Notes: generated from the letters alone by a model not told the origin. A stretch of DNA of 64,000 bases from Cranoglanis bouderius (GCA_023630585.1 CM042567.1:2560001-2624000), one strand, 5' to 3'; shown: positions 10,234-21,003, counted from the first letter of the stretch. A program made the numbers and translations.

Positions 10234-10641
10234 CGGAGGATGAAGCACTGATTTGCATGCCACCACCGAAGCGACACCCTTCGGATATAAAACAGCTGAG
10301 TGGTTAATTAGAGCTGCCTGCTTAGGCGCTTTTGTTTAGTGCGGAGACTCTACAAACCTCCAGTGGAGGAATTTCAGGCCGGGCACGTGGCTCTGAGCCC
10401 TCCCTCTCCTCCGACTCGTACGCCTCACTGCCTGAACATACTCACCATGGTCACTAGGTGGTCTGCTGGCACCAGCATGGCATCGAGAACCAGCGCATGG
10501 TTTCACACGACAGCAGAAATGTCACTATTAACGCAATGGCACTGTCTGTCTCTGTTTAGTGCTTCAAATATCTGGATCTATATTTGGATTGAATCCTGAA
10601 GTGGGTGTGGCTTAAAAAGTTTTTTTTTTATTCTGGCTCTG

Positions 10642-10715
10642 ACAGTTCCTCAACTTCAGCTACATCAATCTAGTTCATAATTGGTCTCAAGTATACAGGT
10701 ATGTAAAGTTTTTAA
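10642..10715 (+). repeat. Left flank repeat of the minisatellite
   Basis: CAGCTACATCA, GTTCATAATTG, CTCAAGTA and GTAAAGTTTTTAAA occur here in order. The same motifs recur in the same order and orientation at 11882-11949, immediately after the array. The array is therefore bounded by a direct duplication of about 65-70 bp. Confidence 0.8.
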
Positions 10716-11868
10716 ATGTCCAATCACTGACCACCATTGTCTCCTATGTCTAATCACAGATCACCACTGTTTCCAACATCCAATCACTGATCACCATCAT
10801 TCCCAGTGGCCAATCACTGATCACCATTGTTTCCAACATCCAATCAGTGATCACCATCATTCCCAATGGCCAATCACTGATCACAATTGTTTCCAACATC
10901 CAATCACTGATCGCCATTGTTTCCAACATCCAATCACTGAACACCATCATTCCCAACATCCAATCACTGAACACCATCATTCCCAACATCCAACCACTGA
11001 ACACCATCATTCCCAATGGCCAATCACTGATCACCATTGTTTCCAACATCCAATCACTGAACACCATCATTCCCAATGGCCAATCACTGAATACCATTGT
11101 TTCCAACATCCAATCACTGATCACCATCATTCCCAGTGGCCAATCACTGATCACCATTGTTTCCAACATCCAATCAGTGATCACCATCATTCCCAATGGC
11201 CAATCACTGATCACAATTGTTTCCAACATCCAATCACTGAACACCATCATTCCCAACATCCAGTCACTGATCACCATCATTCCCAACATCCAATCACTGA
11301 ACACCATCATTCCCAACATCCAGTCACTGATCACCATCATTCCCAATGGCCAATCATTGATCACCATTGTTTCCAACATCCAATCACTGAACACCATCAT
11401 TCCCAATGGCCAATCACTGAATACCATTGTTTCCAACATCCAATCACTGATCACCATCATTCCTAATGGCCAATCATTGATCACCATTGTTTCCAACATC
11501 CAATCACTGATCACCATCATTCCCAATGGCCAATCACTGATCACAATTGTTTCCAACATCCAATCACTGATCGCCATTGTTTCCAACATCCAATCACTGA
11601 ACACCATCATTCCCAACATCCAATCACTGAACACCATCATTCCCAACATCCAACCACTGAACACCATCATTCCCAATGGCCAATCATTGATCACCATTGT
11701 TTCCAACATCCAATCACTGAACACCATCATTCCCAATGGCCAATCACTGAATACCATTGTTTCCAACATCCAATCACTGATCACCATCATTCCTAATGGC
11801 CAATCATTGATCACCATTGTTTCCAACATCCAATCACTGATCACCATCATTCCCAATGGCCAATCACT
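10716..11868 (+). repeat. 30-bp minisatellite with an 11-monomer (330-bp) higher-order repeat
   Basis: About 38 monomers of the form TTCCAACATCCAATCACTGA plus TCACCATTGT, in strict 30-bp register with no insertion or deletion over more than 1.1 kb. Monomer types differ by CAACATCC versus CAATGGCC and by CATTGT versus CATCAT endings. Rare variants recur every 330 bp: CACAATTGT at 10861, 11191 and 11521; AATACCATTGT at 11071, 11401 and 11731; CAGTGATC at 10831 and 11161. A longer block repeats at 660 bp (10861-11100 matches 11521-11760). Each monomer contains CCAATCA. Because 30 is divisible by three and no stop occurs, three or more frames stay open for 260-370 codons giving decapeptide repeats such as NIQSLITIVS. 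I consider these non-coding. Confidence 0.95.
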
Positions 11869-11881
11869 ATCACCAGTGTTA

Positions 11882-11949
11882 CAGTTACCTCAGCTACATC
11901 AGTTCATAATTGCTCTCAAGTAGACATGTACGCAAAGTTTTTAAAATCC
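11882..11949 (+). repeat. Right flank repeat of the minisatellite
   Basis: Direct repeat of 10642-10715: CAGTTACCTCAGCTACATCA, GTTCATAATTG, CTCAAGTA and CGCAAAGTTTTTAAAAT. See the left-flank entry. It diverges by several substitutions and a short gap. Confidence 0.8.
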
Positions 11950-13635
11950 CGCTTGTGCCGTAATTTCCACAATATCTTCGAACGAAGCTGTTAGTTGGTT
12001 CCAAAAATATGAACTAGTACACAAGTAGCCTAATTTAAACCACCGTGACCCTGAAAGGACAATTACTACTCACGCAAGCACAAATAGTGCTCCTCTTATT
12101 TGTATCTGTATTCGTTTCCACTTACAACATGTTATGTTGTGATACAGTTTGTATATATGATCTGTTAAAACTTCAAGGAGGGCGGTGGATTCAAGCGTAC
12201 AGTAAACATTTTCCTCCAAAATGTTGTTAAATTGTGCTAGAAATGTATTAAAGACCAATTTCACACATCACAGAACGCTAATATTGCTCAAAAACATGTT
12301 CATTTCCTAGTTAACCAGTTCGTTAGCTAGCTTCCATATCTAGAAATTAAATAATATAATTAACATGACCTAGCATTCTGAAATATTACTATTATCCCAA
12401 GATTACAAGTTTAAATCTAGCGTTTTGTTTGCAGTTTCTGAAGATCATCTAAGCTAATAAAGACAGGAACGGTTTCTAAAATGGAGCCCTGCTTATATCA
12501 TTAGCACAGGAATCCGTCGTATACGTTCGGTCCGAGCGTGAGCCGTTTGCTGTCCCTGAACTACAGAGGAACGTAAACAAGGTGTCTGAGTGTCAGAGTG
12601 TGCTCGTAAAAAGGGGTTTTACCTCATTATCTTGCATTTCTTCCATACCTAAGCTGTACAGAGTTATATAAAATGATTGTACACAAATACCACAAAGGCT
12701 TCTGAACACATATTTCTCATACGTTCGGAGGTAACTGCATGTATCTAGTGGTCTGCGGTGTGAGTTTCAGACATATGCTTCTCTATTTTAGGAACATAGC
12801 TAGTTAAGCTATGATTTACTTCACAAAAAATGTGGCTCCGCTACAGAAATGTAGCTGCTACACTACATGCTATATGGAAAAATTATCTTAACTACTAACT
12901 AACATGCCAGACTGATTGTAATTTTATAATTATTATTATTAGCATTATTATAATTTTCTCATAAGTATTATCATTGTCAAGTATTGTTATGCTCAATGAC
13001 TTGCATATTTGACAGTTAATGCTAAGTATGGACTGACTGAGTAAGCTAGTTAAGGTTACAATGGTCAATTCAAATTTTAATTAAAGTTTTAATCGCTGTA
13101 AAGTTAGCTATAGTTAATCTAATGTTTCACTGGTCATTTAAAATAAGTTTCATTCTCTGTAAAGTTAGCTATAGCTAACCTAAACCTAACCTAGTGACAG
13201 TGTCGTAGCTAGATAGGCAAACTAGCTTATCTTCTGGTGACCTGTTATTGTGCATTACATCTACAGAAATGTGAGGCATTAACATTCAGAAGGTGGAATA
13301 TGACATTTCCCAAAATGTGATGAATGCTATACTGTTGGCTCAGCTGTAATATGAGCAGTGTTGCTGCTCAAGTTAGCTAACTAGCTATTAACTAGCTGTT
13401 GCCAACTAGTGATGCTTGGTTTCACAGACTTTGTGGGTGTTTTGGTATCAGAATATATATATATATATATATATTTTTTTTTTTTGTAAACAGAGTAAAG
13501 TTGTAATGTTGGAAAAATATTGTACAGGAGCTTCACAAAACCATGTATGCAATGTTGCTGAAGAGCCTAGCGACAAACCTAGTGACTTTTTTGAGCAGAT
13601 GTTAGCAACTGTCCTGCACTTCATACGGCTTGTTC
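11950..13635. other. No gene seen; AT-rich with many TAGCTA motifs
   Basis: Unique AT-rich sequence. From about 12300 to 13400 the short words GCTAGC, TTAGCTA and ACTAGCT recur irregularly, without a clean period. (AT)n at 13454-13474 is followed by poly(T). No defensible exon. Confidence 0.45.
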
Positions 13636-14205
13636 CCAGTGACGAATCACAGATCATCATCGTTCCCAACAACCAATCACTGACCCCCATTGTTTCCAAT
13701 GACCAATTAGTGATCACAATTTTCCCAACAATTAATCACTCATCACTATTGTTCCGAACAACAAATCACTGGCCACCATCATCCCCAATGACCAATCACT
13801 GATCACCATTGTTTCCAACGTCCAATCACTGATCACCAATGTTTCCAACGTCCAATCAGTGATCACCATTGTTCCCGACTGCCAATCACCGATCACCATT
13901 GTTTCCAACGACCAATCACAGATCACCATCGTTCACAATGACTAATCACTAATCACCACTGTTTCCTACATCCAATCACTAATCACCATTGTTTCCAGCA
14001 TCCAATCAATGATTACCATCATTCCCAATGGCCAAGCAATGATCATCATTGTTTCCAACATACAATCAATGATTACCATTGTTCCGAATCTCCAATTACG
14101 GATCGCCGTTGTTCCCACTAACCAATCACTGATCACCCTTGTTCTCAGCATAAAATTACACATCACCATCATTCCTAATAACAAATCCCTGATCTCCATT
14201 GTTTT
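13636..14205 (+). repeat. Diverged relative of the 30-bp minisatellite
   Basis: About 19 units built on the same CCAATCACTGATCACCATTG plan as 10716-11868, but with far more substitutions, some length change, and different spacer words (CAACAACC, CAACGTCC, CAATGACC). Being more diverged and lacking the 330-bp order, it is probably the older array or a separate amplification of the same ancestor. The open frames inside are again a by-product. Confidence 0.9.
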
Positions 14206-14439
14206 GGTTATATTTACAGTACCAAAAAAAAAAGAAAAAAGAGGTATTTTCCATCTGTATCTGTCGTAAATTGTACGCTTGTGATGTCATGACCTGGAAA
14301 TAAGGTATAATATATTATTTTATATTCGGATAAAACTCTACACTACTATATACTAACACGTTGACATGCAAGCAATCATGATGATTCAATGAATACGCAA
14401 ATGAGTCTGTGAGGTCCCCTGGTGACTTCTAAACTTCTA

Positions 14440-14660
14440 GCAACTTTTTGCTTTCTGAGCCCGTGTTCCACTGAACAGCTGAAGAGTTTGCCATGCTGCA
14501 TGTACAGTACTCGTGCTGTGAAAGTGTTAATGCAAATAGCCGGGCAGTATAAATCAGCGGCCAGCTGCAGCCCGGAGAGAAAATAGTGTAATAGTTATTG
14601 AGAAATGAAGTGGCACTGAGATCAATACGCCGCTATATCTCACTCGGATGGAGAGACACG
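14440..14660. promoter_or_regulatory. Possible conserved non-coding block
   Basis: Repeat-free sequence with GAAAGTGTTAATGCAAATAG, CCGGGCAGTATAAATCAGCG and TGAAGTGGCACTGAGATCAA. ATGCAAAT is a perfect octamer motif (reverse of ATTTGCAT) at about 14531-14538. Looks like an enhancer, unproven. Confidence 0.28.
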
Positions 14661-14718
14661 AGGGACTTGGAGCAGGGGTCCTCAGTGTTGCACCCAGAGG
14701 GCACTATAAATCTGTCCC

Positions 14719-14760
14719 AGTGTGTGTGTGCGTGTGTGCACGTGTGTGTGTGTGTGTGTG
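14719..14760. repeat. (TG)n microsatellite
   Basis: Imperfect TG tract with CGTG/CACG interruptions. Confidence 0.93.
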
Positions 14761-14837
14761 CTTAGTAATCGTACATAAAACTTGCTTTAGAGAACATACT
14801 GCCAAGTACTAACTTATTTTTGTTTTCTAATAGTTCA

Positions 14838-15262
14838 GTGAGTTGTCTGAGTGTTTATAATACGTTCATAAGCATTACATAAATCCTTCATAGAGAAATA
14901 GCAGATCATTTATTTTGAACCGGATACCTTTTGCATGGTTTTGTGTGAATTTATCTTAAAAGCCTCAATGATCATTATGACTAGACTAGTCACGGTTGCT
15001 ACTGTAATTTTTATCTTTATTTTGTAACTTACTAGTTTTTAATATTATTATTATTATTATCATTATTATTATTTACTATTAAAACATTCTTGAGAGGGGT
15101 AGAAGGTGCTTCATAACACTGTAATGCATTTTTAATAAACAGTGCAGTATACTTTATAAAAAGATTAGTGTCAACACATGGGTTGGATAAATACCAGCGT
15201 ATTGCTTTGTAAAATATGTATGCAATGCTTATGAAAGTGTTATAACAGCTCTATGTATCCTT
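14838..15262. mobile_element. Foldback MITE, family C copy 1
   Basis: The left end (GTTTATAATACGTTCATAAG then CATTACATAAATCC) pairs with the right end (GTATGCAATGCTTATGAAAG then TGTTATAACAGC) as imperfect inverted repeats of about 35 bp. The interior includes an ATT triplet tract at 15040-15074. No coding capacity. The element type resembles 45192-45662. Confidence 0.5.
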
Positions 15263-15324
15263 TAAAACTAAAGTGCTACTAAATTAGTTCTTAAATTGGC
15301 AGGTAATGGGTCCTTGATTATTAT

Positions 15325-15458
15325 TATTAGTAGTAGTAGTAATAGTAGTAGTAGTAATAATAATAATAGTAGTAGTAGTAGTAATAATGGTGGTGGTAGC
15401 AGTAGTAGAAGTAATAGTAGTAGTGACAATAATATTAGTAGTAGTAGTAGTGGGAGTA

Positions 15459-15506
<48 letters not shown>

Positions 15507-15620
15507 GTAGTAGTAGTAATAGTAGTGGTGGTAGTAGTAGTAGTAGTAATAGTAGTAGTAGTAGTGGTAGTAGTAGTAGTAGTGGTGGTAGTAGTAGTAG
15601 TAGTAATAGTAGTAGTAGTG

Positions 15621-15654
<34 letters not shown>

Positions 15655-15821
15655 TAGAAGTGGTAGTGGTAGTAGAAGTGGTAGTAGTAGTAGTAGTAGT
15701 GGTGGTAGTAGTAGTAGTAATAGTGGTGGTAGTGGTAGTAGTAGTGGTAGTAGAAGTAGTAGTGGTAGTGGTAGTAGTAGTGGTGGTAGTGGTAGTAGTA
15801 GTGGTAGTAGTAGTAGTGGTG

Positions 15822-15859
<38 letters not shown>

Positions 15860-16271
15860 GGTGGTAGTAGTAGTAATAGTAGTAATAGTGGTGGTAGTGG
15901 TAGTAGTAGTGGTAGAGGTAGTAGTAGTGGTAGTAGAAGTAGTAGTGGTAGTGGTAGTAGTAGTGGTGGTAGTAGTAGTAGTAGTAGTAGTGGTAGTAGT
16001 AGTAGTAGTAGTGGTGGTAGTAGTAGTAGTAGTAGTAATAGTGGTGGTAGTGGTAGTAGTAGTAGTGGTGGTAGTGGTGGTAGTGGTAGTAGTAGTAGTA
16101 GTAGTAGTGGTAGTAGTGGTAGTGGTAGTAGTAGTAGTAGTAGTAGTAATAGTGGTGGTAGTGGTAGTAGTGGTAGTGGTAGTAGTAGTAATAGTAGTAG
16201 TAGTAGTGGTAGTGGTAGTAGTAGTAGTGGTGGTAGTGGTGGTAGTGGTAGTAGTAGTAGTGGTAGTAGTG

Positions 16272-16313
<42 letters not shown>

Positions 16314-16394
16314 ATAGTAGTGGTAGTGGTAGTAGTAGTAGTAGTAGTAATAGTGGTGGTAGTGGTAGTAGTGGTAGTAGTAGTAGTAGTAGTG

Positions 16395-16466
<72 letters not shown>

Positions 16467-16757
16467 GTAATAGTGGTGGTAGTGGTAGTAGTGGTAGTGG
16501 TAGTAGTAGTAGTAATAGTGGTGGTAGTGGTAGTAGTAGTGGTAGTAGTAGTAGTAGTAGTAGTAGTAATACTAATACTGGTGGTAGTGGTAGTAGTGGT
16601 AGTGGTAGTAGTAGTAGTAGTAGTAGTAATAGTAATAGTGGTGGTAGTGGTAGTAGTGGTAGTGGTAGTAGTAGTGGTAGTGGTAGTAGTAGTGGTAGTG
16701 GTGGTAGTGGTAGTGGTAGTGGTAGCAGTGGTAGTGGTAGTGGTAGTAGTAGCAATA
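15325..16757 (+). repeat. 1.4-kb TAG/TGG/TAA trinucleotide array
   Basis: More than 470 consecutive triplets of TAG with TGG and TAA variants, in one register, with only about half a dozen C residues on the plus strand (for example GGTAGCAG, GTGACAAT, AATACTAATACTGG). TAA runs concentrate at 15460-15504; TGG density increases towards the right end. It yields meaningless poly-Ser/Asn/Gly, poly-Val and poly-Leu frames. It is flanked by ordinary AT-rich sequence. Confidence 0.98.
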
Positions 16758-17702
16758 ATTATTGTAATTTTATATGATCACTGTAATTTTCTAATTATTC
16801 AGAATGTCCAGATTACAGTTCACTAGAAGTGAAAGGGTTATAAAATGACACTGGTCACACTGATGCGTATCTTTCAATCATTCATCATTTCCTAAATCTC
16901 AATAATGTCAAAAACGAGTATAAATAATATCTAACTGCAATTTTAAAAGTAATAAAATAGTGCATTTAATAAAGTGAGCATGCTTCCAGTTTACATTTGA
17001 ACACAGTGTAAAGCTAGCAGCTCTAATAAATAAATAAATACGATATAAAATGTGATCTATTTGTCTTAAGGTTCGAGTAGTTCAGTTATTATCGTAAAAT
17101 TAATCTGAAATGAATTAAGAGCTGCTCTGACAGTGAAATCCGAAAGCTCAGCGCTCCTTTACTGTGGATCCTGAATCCTGAGTGAATTTCTGTCGTGCGT
17201 AATTGCATCCAGGCGCTCAATACGTTTTATGGTTCTAAAGGTTGCTAATTCAGTTTGATCACAGTACACATATATATTTATATTTATATGTTATCCCTCA
17301 AGTGTGAAATAAAGTGCATTTGCACCTAATCAGCACTGAATATCAATCTACGCTCTCTAATGTCTAATCTATCGCCTACATTATCATCGTGTTTATTAGT
17401 GATGCCTCCCCGAAAGGTGGAACGATGGTAATCTTTATTGCAATATTGGCTTTTGCGATACTCATATCCAAGTTTTGTTTTGTTTTGTTTGTTTTGTTTT
17501 GGTTTTTTTTTTTATTAAAGTGAACAATAATATTTCAGTTGAGAAAAACGAAAGGTTGTATTTTTCATTAAATTTTTCGGGTTAAGTGAAAAGCATTAAG
17601 CGATAAGAGATGCTCGAATGAAACAACAGTGAATACTACAGGGAAAATTGTAGAAAAAGTACGTCATTAGTAAGTTTGGGTGTGTTTTTTTGTGTGTTTT
17701 AG
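16758..17702. other. No gene seen
   Basis: AT-rich unique sequence with a TTTTG tract at 17475-17512. No recognised element except the acceptor-like sequence at its right edge. Confidence 0.45.
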
Positions 17703-17751
17703 GCCCGTGAGGAAAACTGGAAGAGGACTCACAGGCAGTTCTTCTGAGCTG
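17703..17751 (+). other. Candidate 49-nt exon (speculative)
   Basis: A T/G-rich stretch ending TGTGTGTTTTAG is followed by 49 nt and then GTAAGT, a consensus 5' splice site. One frame is open throughout (after one base: PVRKTGRGLTGSSSEL) and the other two contain stops. The donor runs directly into a (TG)n tract, which itself begins GTAAGTGTGTG. No family match. It could be a non-coding exon or chance. Confidence 0.2.
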
Positions 17752-17753
17752 GT

Positions 17754-17754
<1 letters not shown>

Positions 17755-17813
<59 letters not shown>
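17755..17813. repeat. (TG)n microsatellite
   Basis: About 29 pure TG units. Confidence 0.97.
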
Positions 17814-17816
<3 letters not shown>

Positions 17817-18310
17817 GAAAATCCTTTAAAAAAAACACATTTACATTTATATTAAGTTGGGAACTGAAAACACTCGGTCATACGTTCTGCTTTGTTTGGG
17901 GTTTATGCAAAACATTTAGTTATTTGGTTACCTTAATTAGTGCTAGCTAGAATAATCAAGTCTGTATTAACTGTATTAGACGATACAGAATTCATCATAA
18001 ATGATCAGCATGGCCAGTTATGGTATCTTAGCTCGCTGCCATAATCAACAGATGGCGCTGATATAATCGTGTGAGTCATATCAGAGAACAAAGAAACCTT
18101 TTGAAATAATATTTTGCCAGTGTTGTTCTTGTAGCAAAACCGGAGACCAAGCTTAAACAACTAGCTAATGTGTGTAGCAGTTAGCTAAGACAGATATTTA
18201 GCCACAGCTTAGGTTCTATAACGTGTTTTCCAAAATTATTTCCATAATTTTTTTTTATAAATGCGACATGCAAAACAATATCGACACCGCCTCGTGGTTG
18301 CTAGCGCCTG
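17814..18310. other. No gene seen
   Basis: Unique AT-rich sequence between the TG tract and a family A element. Confidence 0.45.
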
Positions 18311-18860
18311 CTTATACCACATTGAATTCTGGATTTCGTTTGTTCAGAAGGTGCTGATTAGTTTCCTGTATCGGGTTCCTATCACAGGTTTATATTAACG
18401 TGCTTGATCCAATTCGATCGAATCGACGTTATCGTTTCTATAGTAACACCTGTAACGTTTACCGGTGAAGCGGACGCTCCACTAATAACAAACAGATTAA
18501 GAAGAAAAAACGAAGAATTAAGTTCTTTAAGGGGTTGTTTTCTTTTCTGTAAGGAGATGTTTATTTAACGTTTATGGAAGGAGTCTCCAGTGTCAGCGGT
18601 TTGTAAATTTTTTTCGACATCTTCGGGACAGAGTTTACGATTCCTCCGGTTTCTTCGTAACACGTCAAGCTGCTTGAGTTTTTTTTTTTTTTGTCTTATT
18701 AACTTCAAAAAAGAGAAAACAGAGAAGCTGGTGAGGAAACGACCATAATAGGAACTTGCTTGTTTTGTGAAATTATAACACTAATACGATAAAACTGTAC
18801 AATGTGTCGTTGTATTAAATATACAACAATAGAATCGTTTGTAAACTGCTGTGGTATAAG
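18311..18860 (+). mobile_element. MITE family A, copy 3 (full length, plus)
   Basis: Begins CTTATACCAC and ends GTGGTATAAG, perfect 10-bp inverted termini 550 bp apart. In between are the family's landmarks: GGATTTCGTTTGTTCAGAAG, CAGGTTTATATTAACG, TTTCTATAGTAACACC, the 21-base core at 18576-18596, and TTTCGACATCTTCGGGACAG. This copy and 42217-42722 define the family's limits. No coding capacity. Confidence 0.8.
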
Positions 18861-19334
18861 AGGAGTAATAAAGTTGTGTTCGGTTCTTTACGACGTGTAG
18901 CACTGTATATAAACGAAGCATGTTTCTTGCCGAGGGTTCACGTCGGAGGTTCACGCCTTTTTTTTTTTTTTTTTTTTCTCGCCTTAAAGAACTACGATCC
19001 TTAAAATACTGCTGCTATTTAATGCGTTTCATCAAAGCCCCACTGTTTAGTAATTATTGTAGAAATCCAAGGCCTTTTTTAGGAGATTTTTCAGAATGAT
19101 TTAACAGATGTGGAGGTAATCGGAGATAATTAGGTATGTACATTTTGCGGTTTCTTGCTAATCAACGCTGATGAAGTGTCGCTCTGTGCTTTTTTTTATA
19201 TAAATCATTAACCCGCTCGAGTGGAGTTTTATAGCTCTGAAGTGGTATACTTGTAAACCAGCTGGCTTAGGCTCTGTCAAAAGAGGGAGGCAGATGGAGG
19301 GGGGAGAAAGCGTGTTGGCAGCATGTTTCTGGAA

Positions 19335-19372
<38 letters not shown>

Positions 19373-19490
19373 GCTTTGCGTTCTCCTCAGACTAATACAA
19401 ACATCGTATTCATGTCCCCCTTTATTCTTTCCGACACGCCTGCGTTTGTGCTCGGCCCGTTCTCTCTTCATTAGTAGTCACTGACGCTTG
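18861..19490. other. No gene seen; poly(T) and (AC)n
   Basis: Poly(T) at 18958-18977 and (AC)14 at 19341-19368. The remainder is unique, turning GC-rich towards 19500. Confidence 0.45.
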
Positions 19491-19800
19491 GCTTTGTCCC
19501 GCAGCCATATGGCCGTTCCTGGCCTGGCCTTGAACTAGCTGGAGGTCAGAGGTCAGAGGTCAGACGTGGCTGAGGGCGGCAGCATACTGGCGTAGATTAA
19601 GAAGCCCGTCCTTGCTTGCGCCTCGTATTAAAGAGCATCATTTCACCGCTCAGCCAGCGGTCAGCGTGTAAGCCGCGTGTCGCCGGGACACCCCGTCTGA
19701 CCTTTGACCTCTGACCTCTGGCGGCGGCCACGCGATCGGTTCCCAACGAGCGGACAGCAGTCGTCGCTCTGGTTTCATCAGGTATGTCATGATATCTGTT
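19491..19800. promoter_or_regulatory. Candidate cis-regulatory element with inverted triple DR1 nuclear-receptor sites
   Basis: A repeat-free, GC-rich block. At 19543-19562 there are three AGGTCA half-sites, each separated by one base (two overlapping DR1 elements). At 19698-19717 the complement occurs: three TGACCT half-sites, again one base apart. The arrays are 19/20 complementary across a 135-bp spacer. DR1 is the preferred site of RXR heterodimers, HNF4 and COUP-TF (NR2F) receptors. The block ends with TTTCATCAG followed by GTATGT, a fair splice-donor context at 19782. Motifs are directly seen; binding and function are inferred. Confidence 0.5.
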
Positions 19801-19934
19801 TAATAATCATCCAATACAATCAGTCGTGATCAACGATGGTTTTATAATATAATGTAATGATAATAGTCGTGTAATATATAATGCACATACACAGGTTTTC
19901 TAAATGTTTCTTTATCAACAGGAACAGAATTTCT

Positions 19935-20145
19935 ACCTTATACATTATAGCAGCTATAAACAGTCGTTCCCTCACCAGAGTCTCTTGAAGTTAAAAAAAC
20001 AAAAAAAACAAAAACAAACGCAGCTTCTAAGTCGTCTAAGCAAAGAAGCGCAAACTCCTGAAAAGCGCTGACACTGGAGACTCCTTCCATAAACGTTAAA
20101 TAAACCTCTCCTTACAGAAATGCCACCATTTCGACGTTTCCACGG
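19935..20145 (-). mobile_element. MITE family A, copy 4 (minus, partial)
   Basis: Covers ATTATAGCAGCTATAAACAG, CTCTTGAAGTTAA, the core at 20068-20088 and AAATAAACCTCTCCTTACAG. Both ends are lost. Confidence 0.75.
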
Positions 20146-20928
20146 TTTTTAATCTTGATGAAAGATGAAACTCGTTATTAAACTCACCACAGGAAGCAAT
20201 ATCAATATCTTAAAAAAAAATAAAATAAAAACATTTTACAACTGTTTGTTTCAAATGGTGTTTAAAAATGACCTGTTCGTATTATTCAGACACTTCTTTA
20301 CACATTTTTTTTTCTTTTTTTAAATGCAGAATTGGCTTGATTTTAAAAATGCCTCATGATTGCAGAAGAACGCTTTCAGTCTCGGTCTCGAGCTGCTGTA
20401 GAGAAGCGTTTATTTCTTAAAATGTATTGTGGCATGAATATACGTGAAGATAACATTAGCGCACTAAAAATCGAACAACATTCGTGCGTAGAACTTTGCT
20501 ACGCTTCAGGATATTTCCACGAACGCTGAGGTTTGACCCCGTATCCATCTGTTTGGCTTCCGTTCTTAGGCCGGCCCATTTTGGCACCTTGATCCCTTTA
20601 TACCGGTCTGCGCTGCTGCTGCTGCGGCTGCGCTTCAGCGAGACTTATAATAAAACTTTGTGTAAAACATCGCAAGAATAACACATTAGAGATTGTATTA
20701 CCGAGCCAGGAAACAGCCTCCCTTTTCCCCTTTAGACAGCACAAATTGCTAAAGAGCTGAGCCGAGCGGAGACGGCCGCTGCACGCTGGGTTGACTGACA
20801 CCGGGGAGGCCAGGCTTCGTGCCTGTGGCTGGGGAAGAAATGTCAGAACTTTTCTCTTTTCCCTCTTTTCTCTGTCAGAGTAGTCAGAGGTAGAGCAACA
20901 TCTGGAGCAGCCGTTTTCTTTTTCTATA

Positions 20929-20931
<3 letters not shown>
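20146..20931. other. No gene seen
   Basis: Unique sequence with poly(A)/(T) tracts. A repeat-free GC-richer stretch at 20500-20830 (CGCTGCTGCTGCTGCGGCTG and neighbours) has no open frame with a recognisable product. Confidence 0.45.
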
Positions 20932-20997
<66 letters not shown>

Positions 20998-21003
20998 TCT
21001 CCC
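20932..21003. repeat. (CT)n microsatellite
   Basis: About 34 CT units, nearly pure. Confidence 0.97.

Noticed and set aside
10716..11868. CRISPR-like array.
   Set aside because: Repeats are contiguous with no unique spacers, in a eukaryotic context.
10681..11923. Open frames of 261, 358 and 368 codons on both strands.
   Set aside because: All arise because a 30-bp monomer without stops keeps several frames open. No start context, no splice sites and no non-repetitive sequence belong to them.
15268..16826. Poly-Leu/Pro, poly-Ser/Asn/Gly and poly-Val frames of nearly 500 codons.
   Set aside because: Direct translation of a trinucleotide microsatellite. Every frame without TAG/TAA is open by construction.
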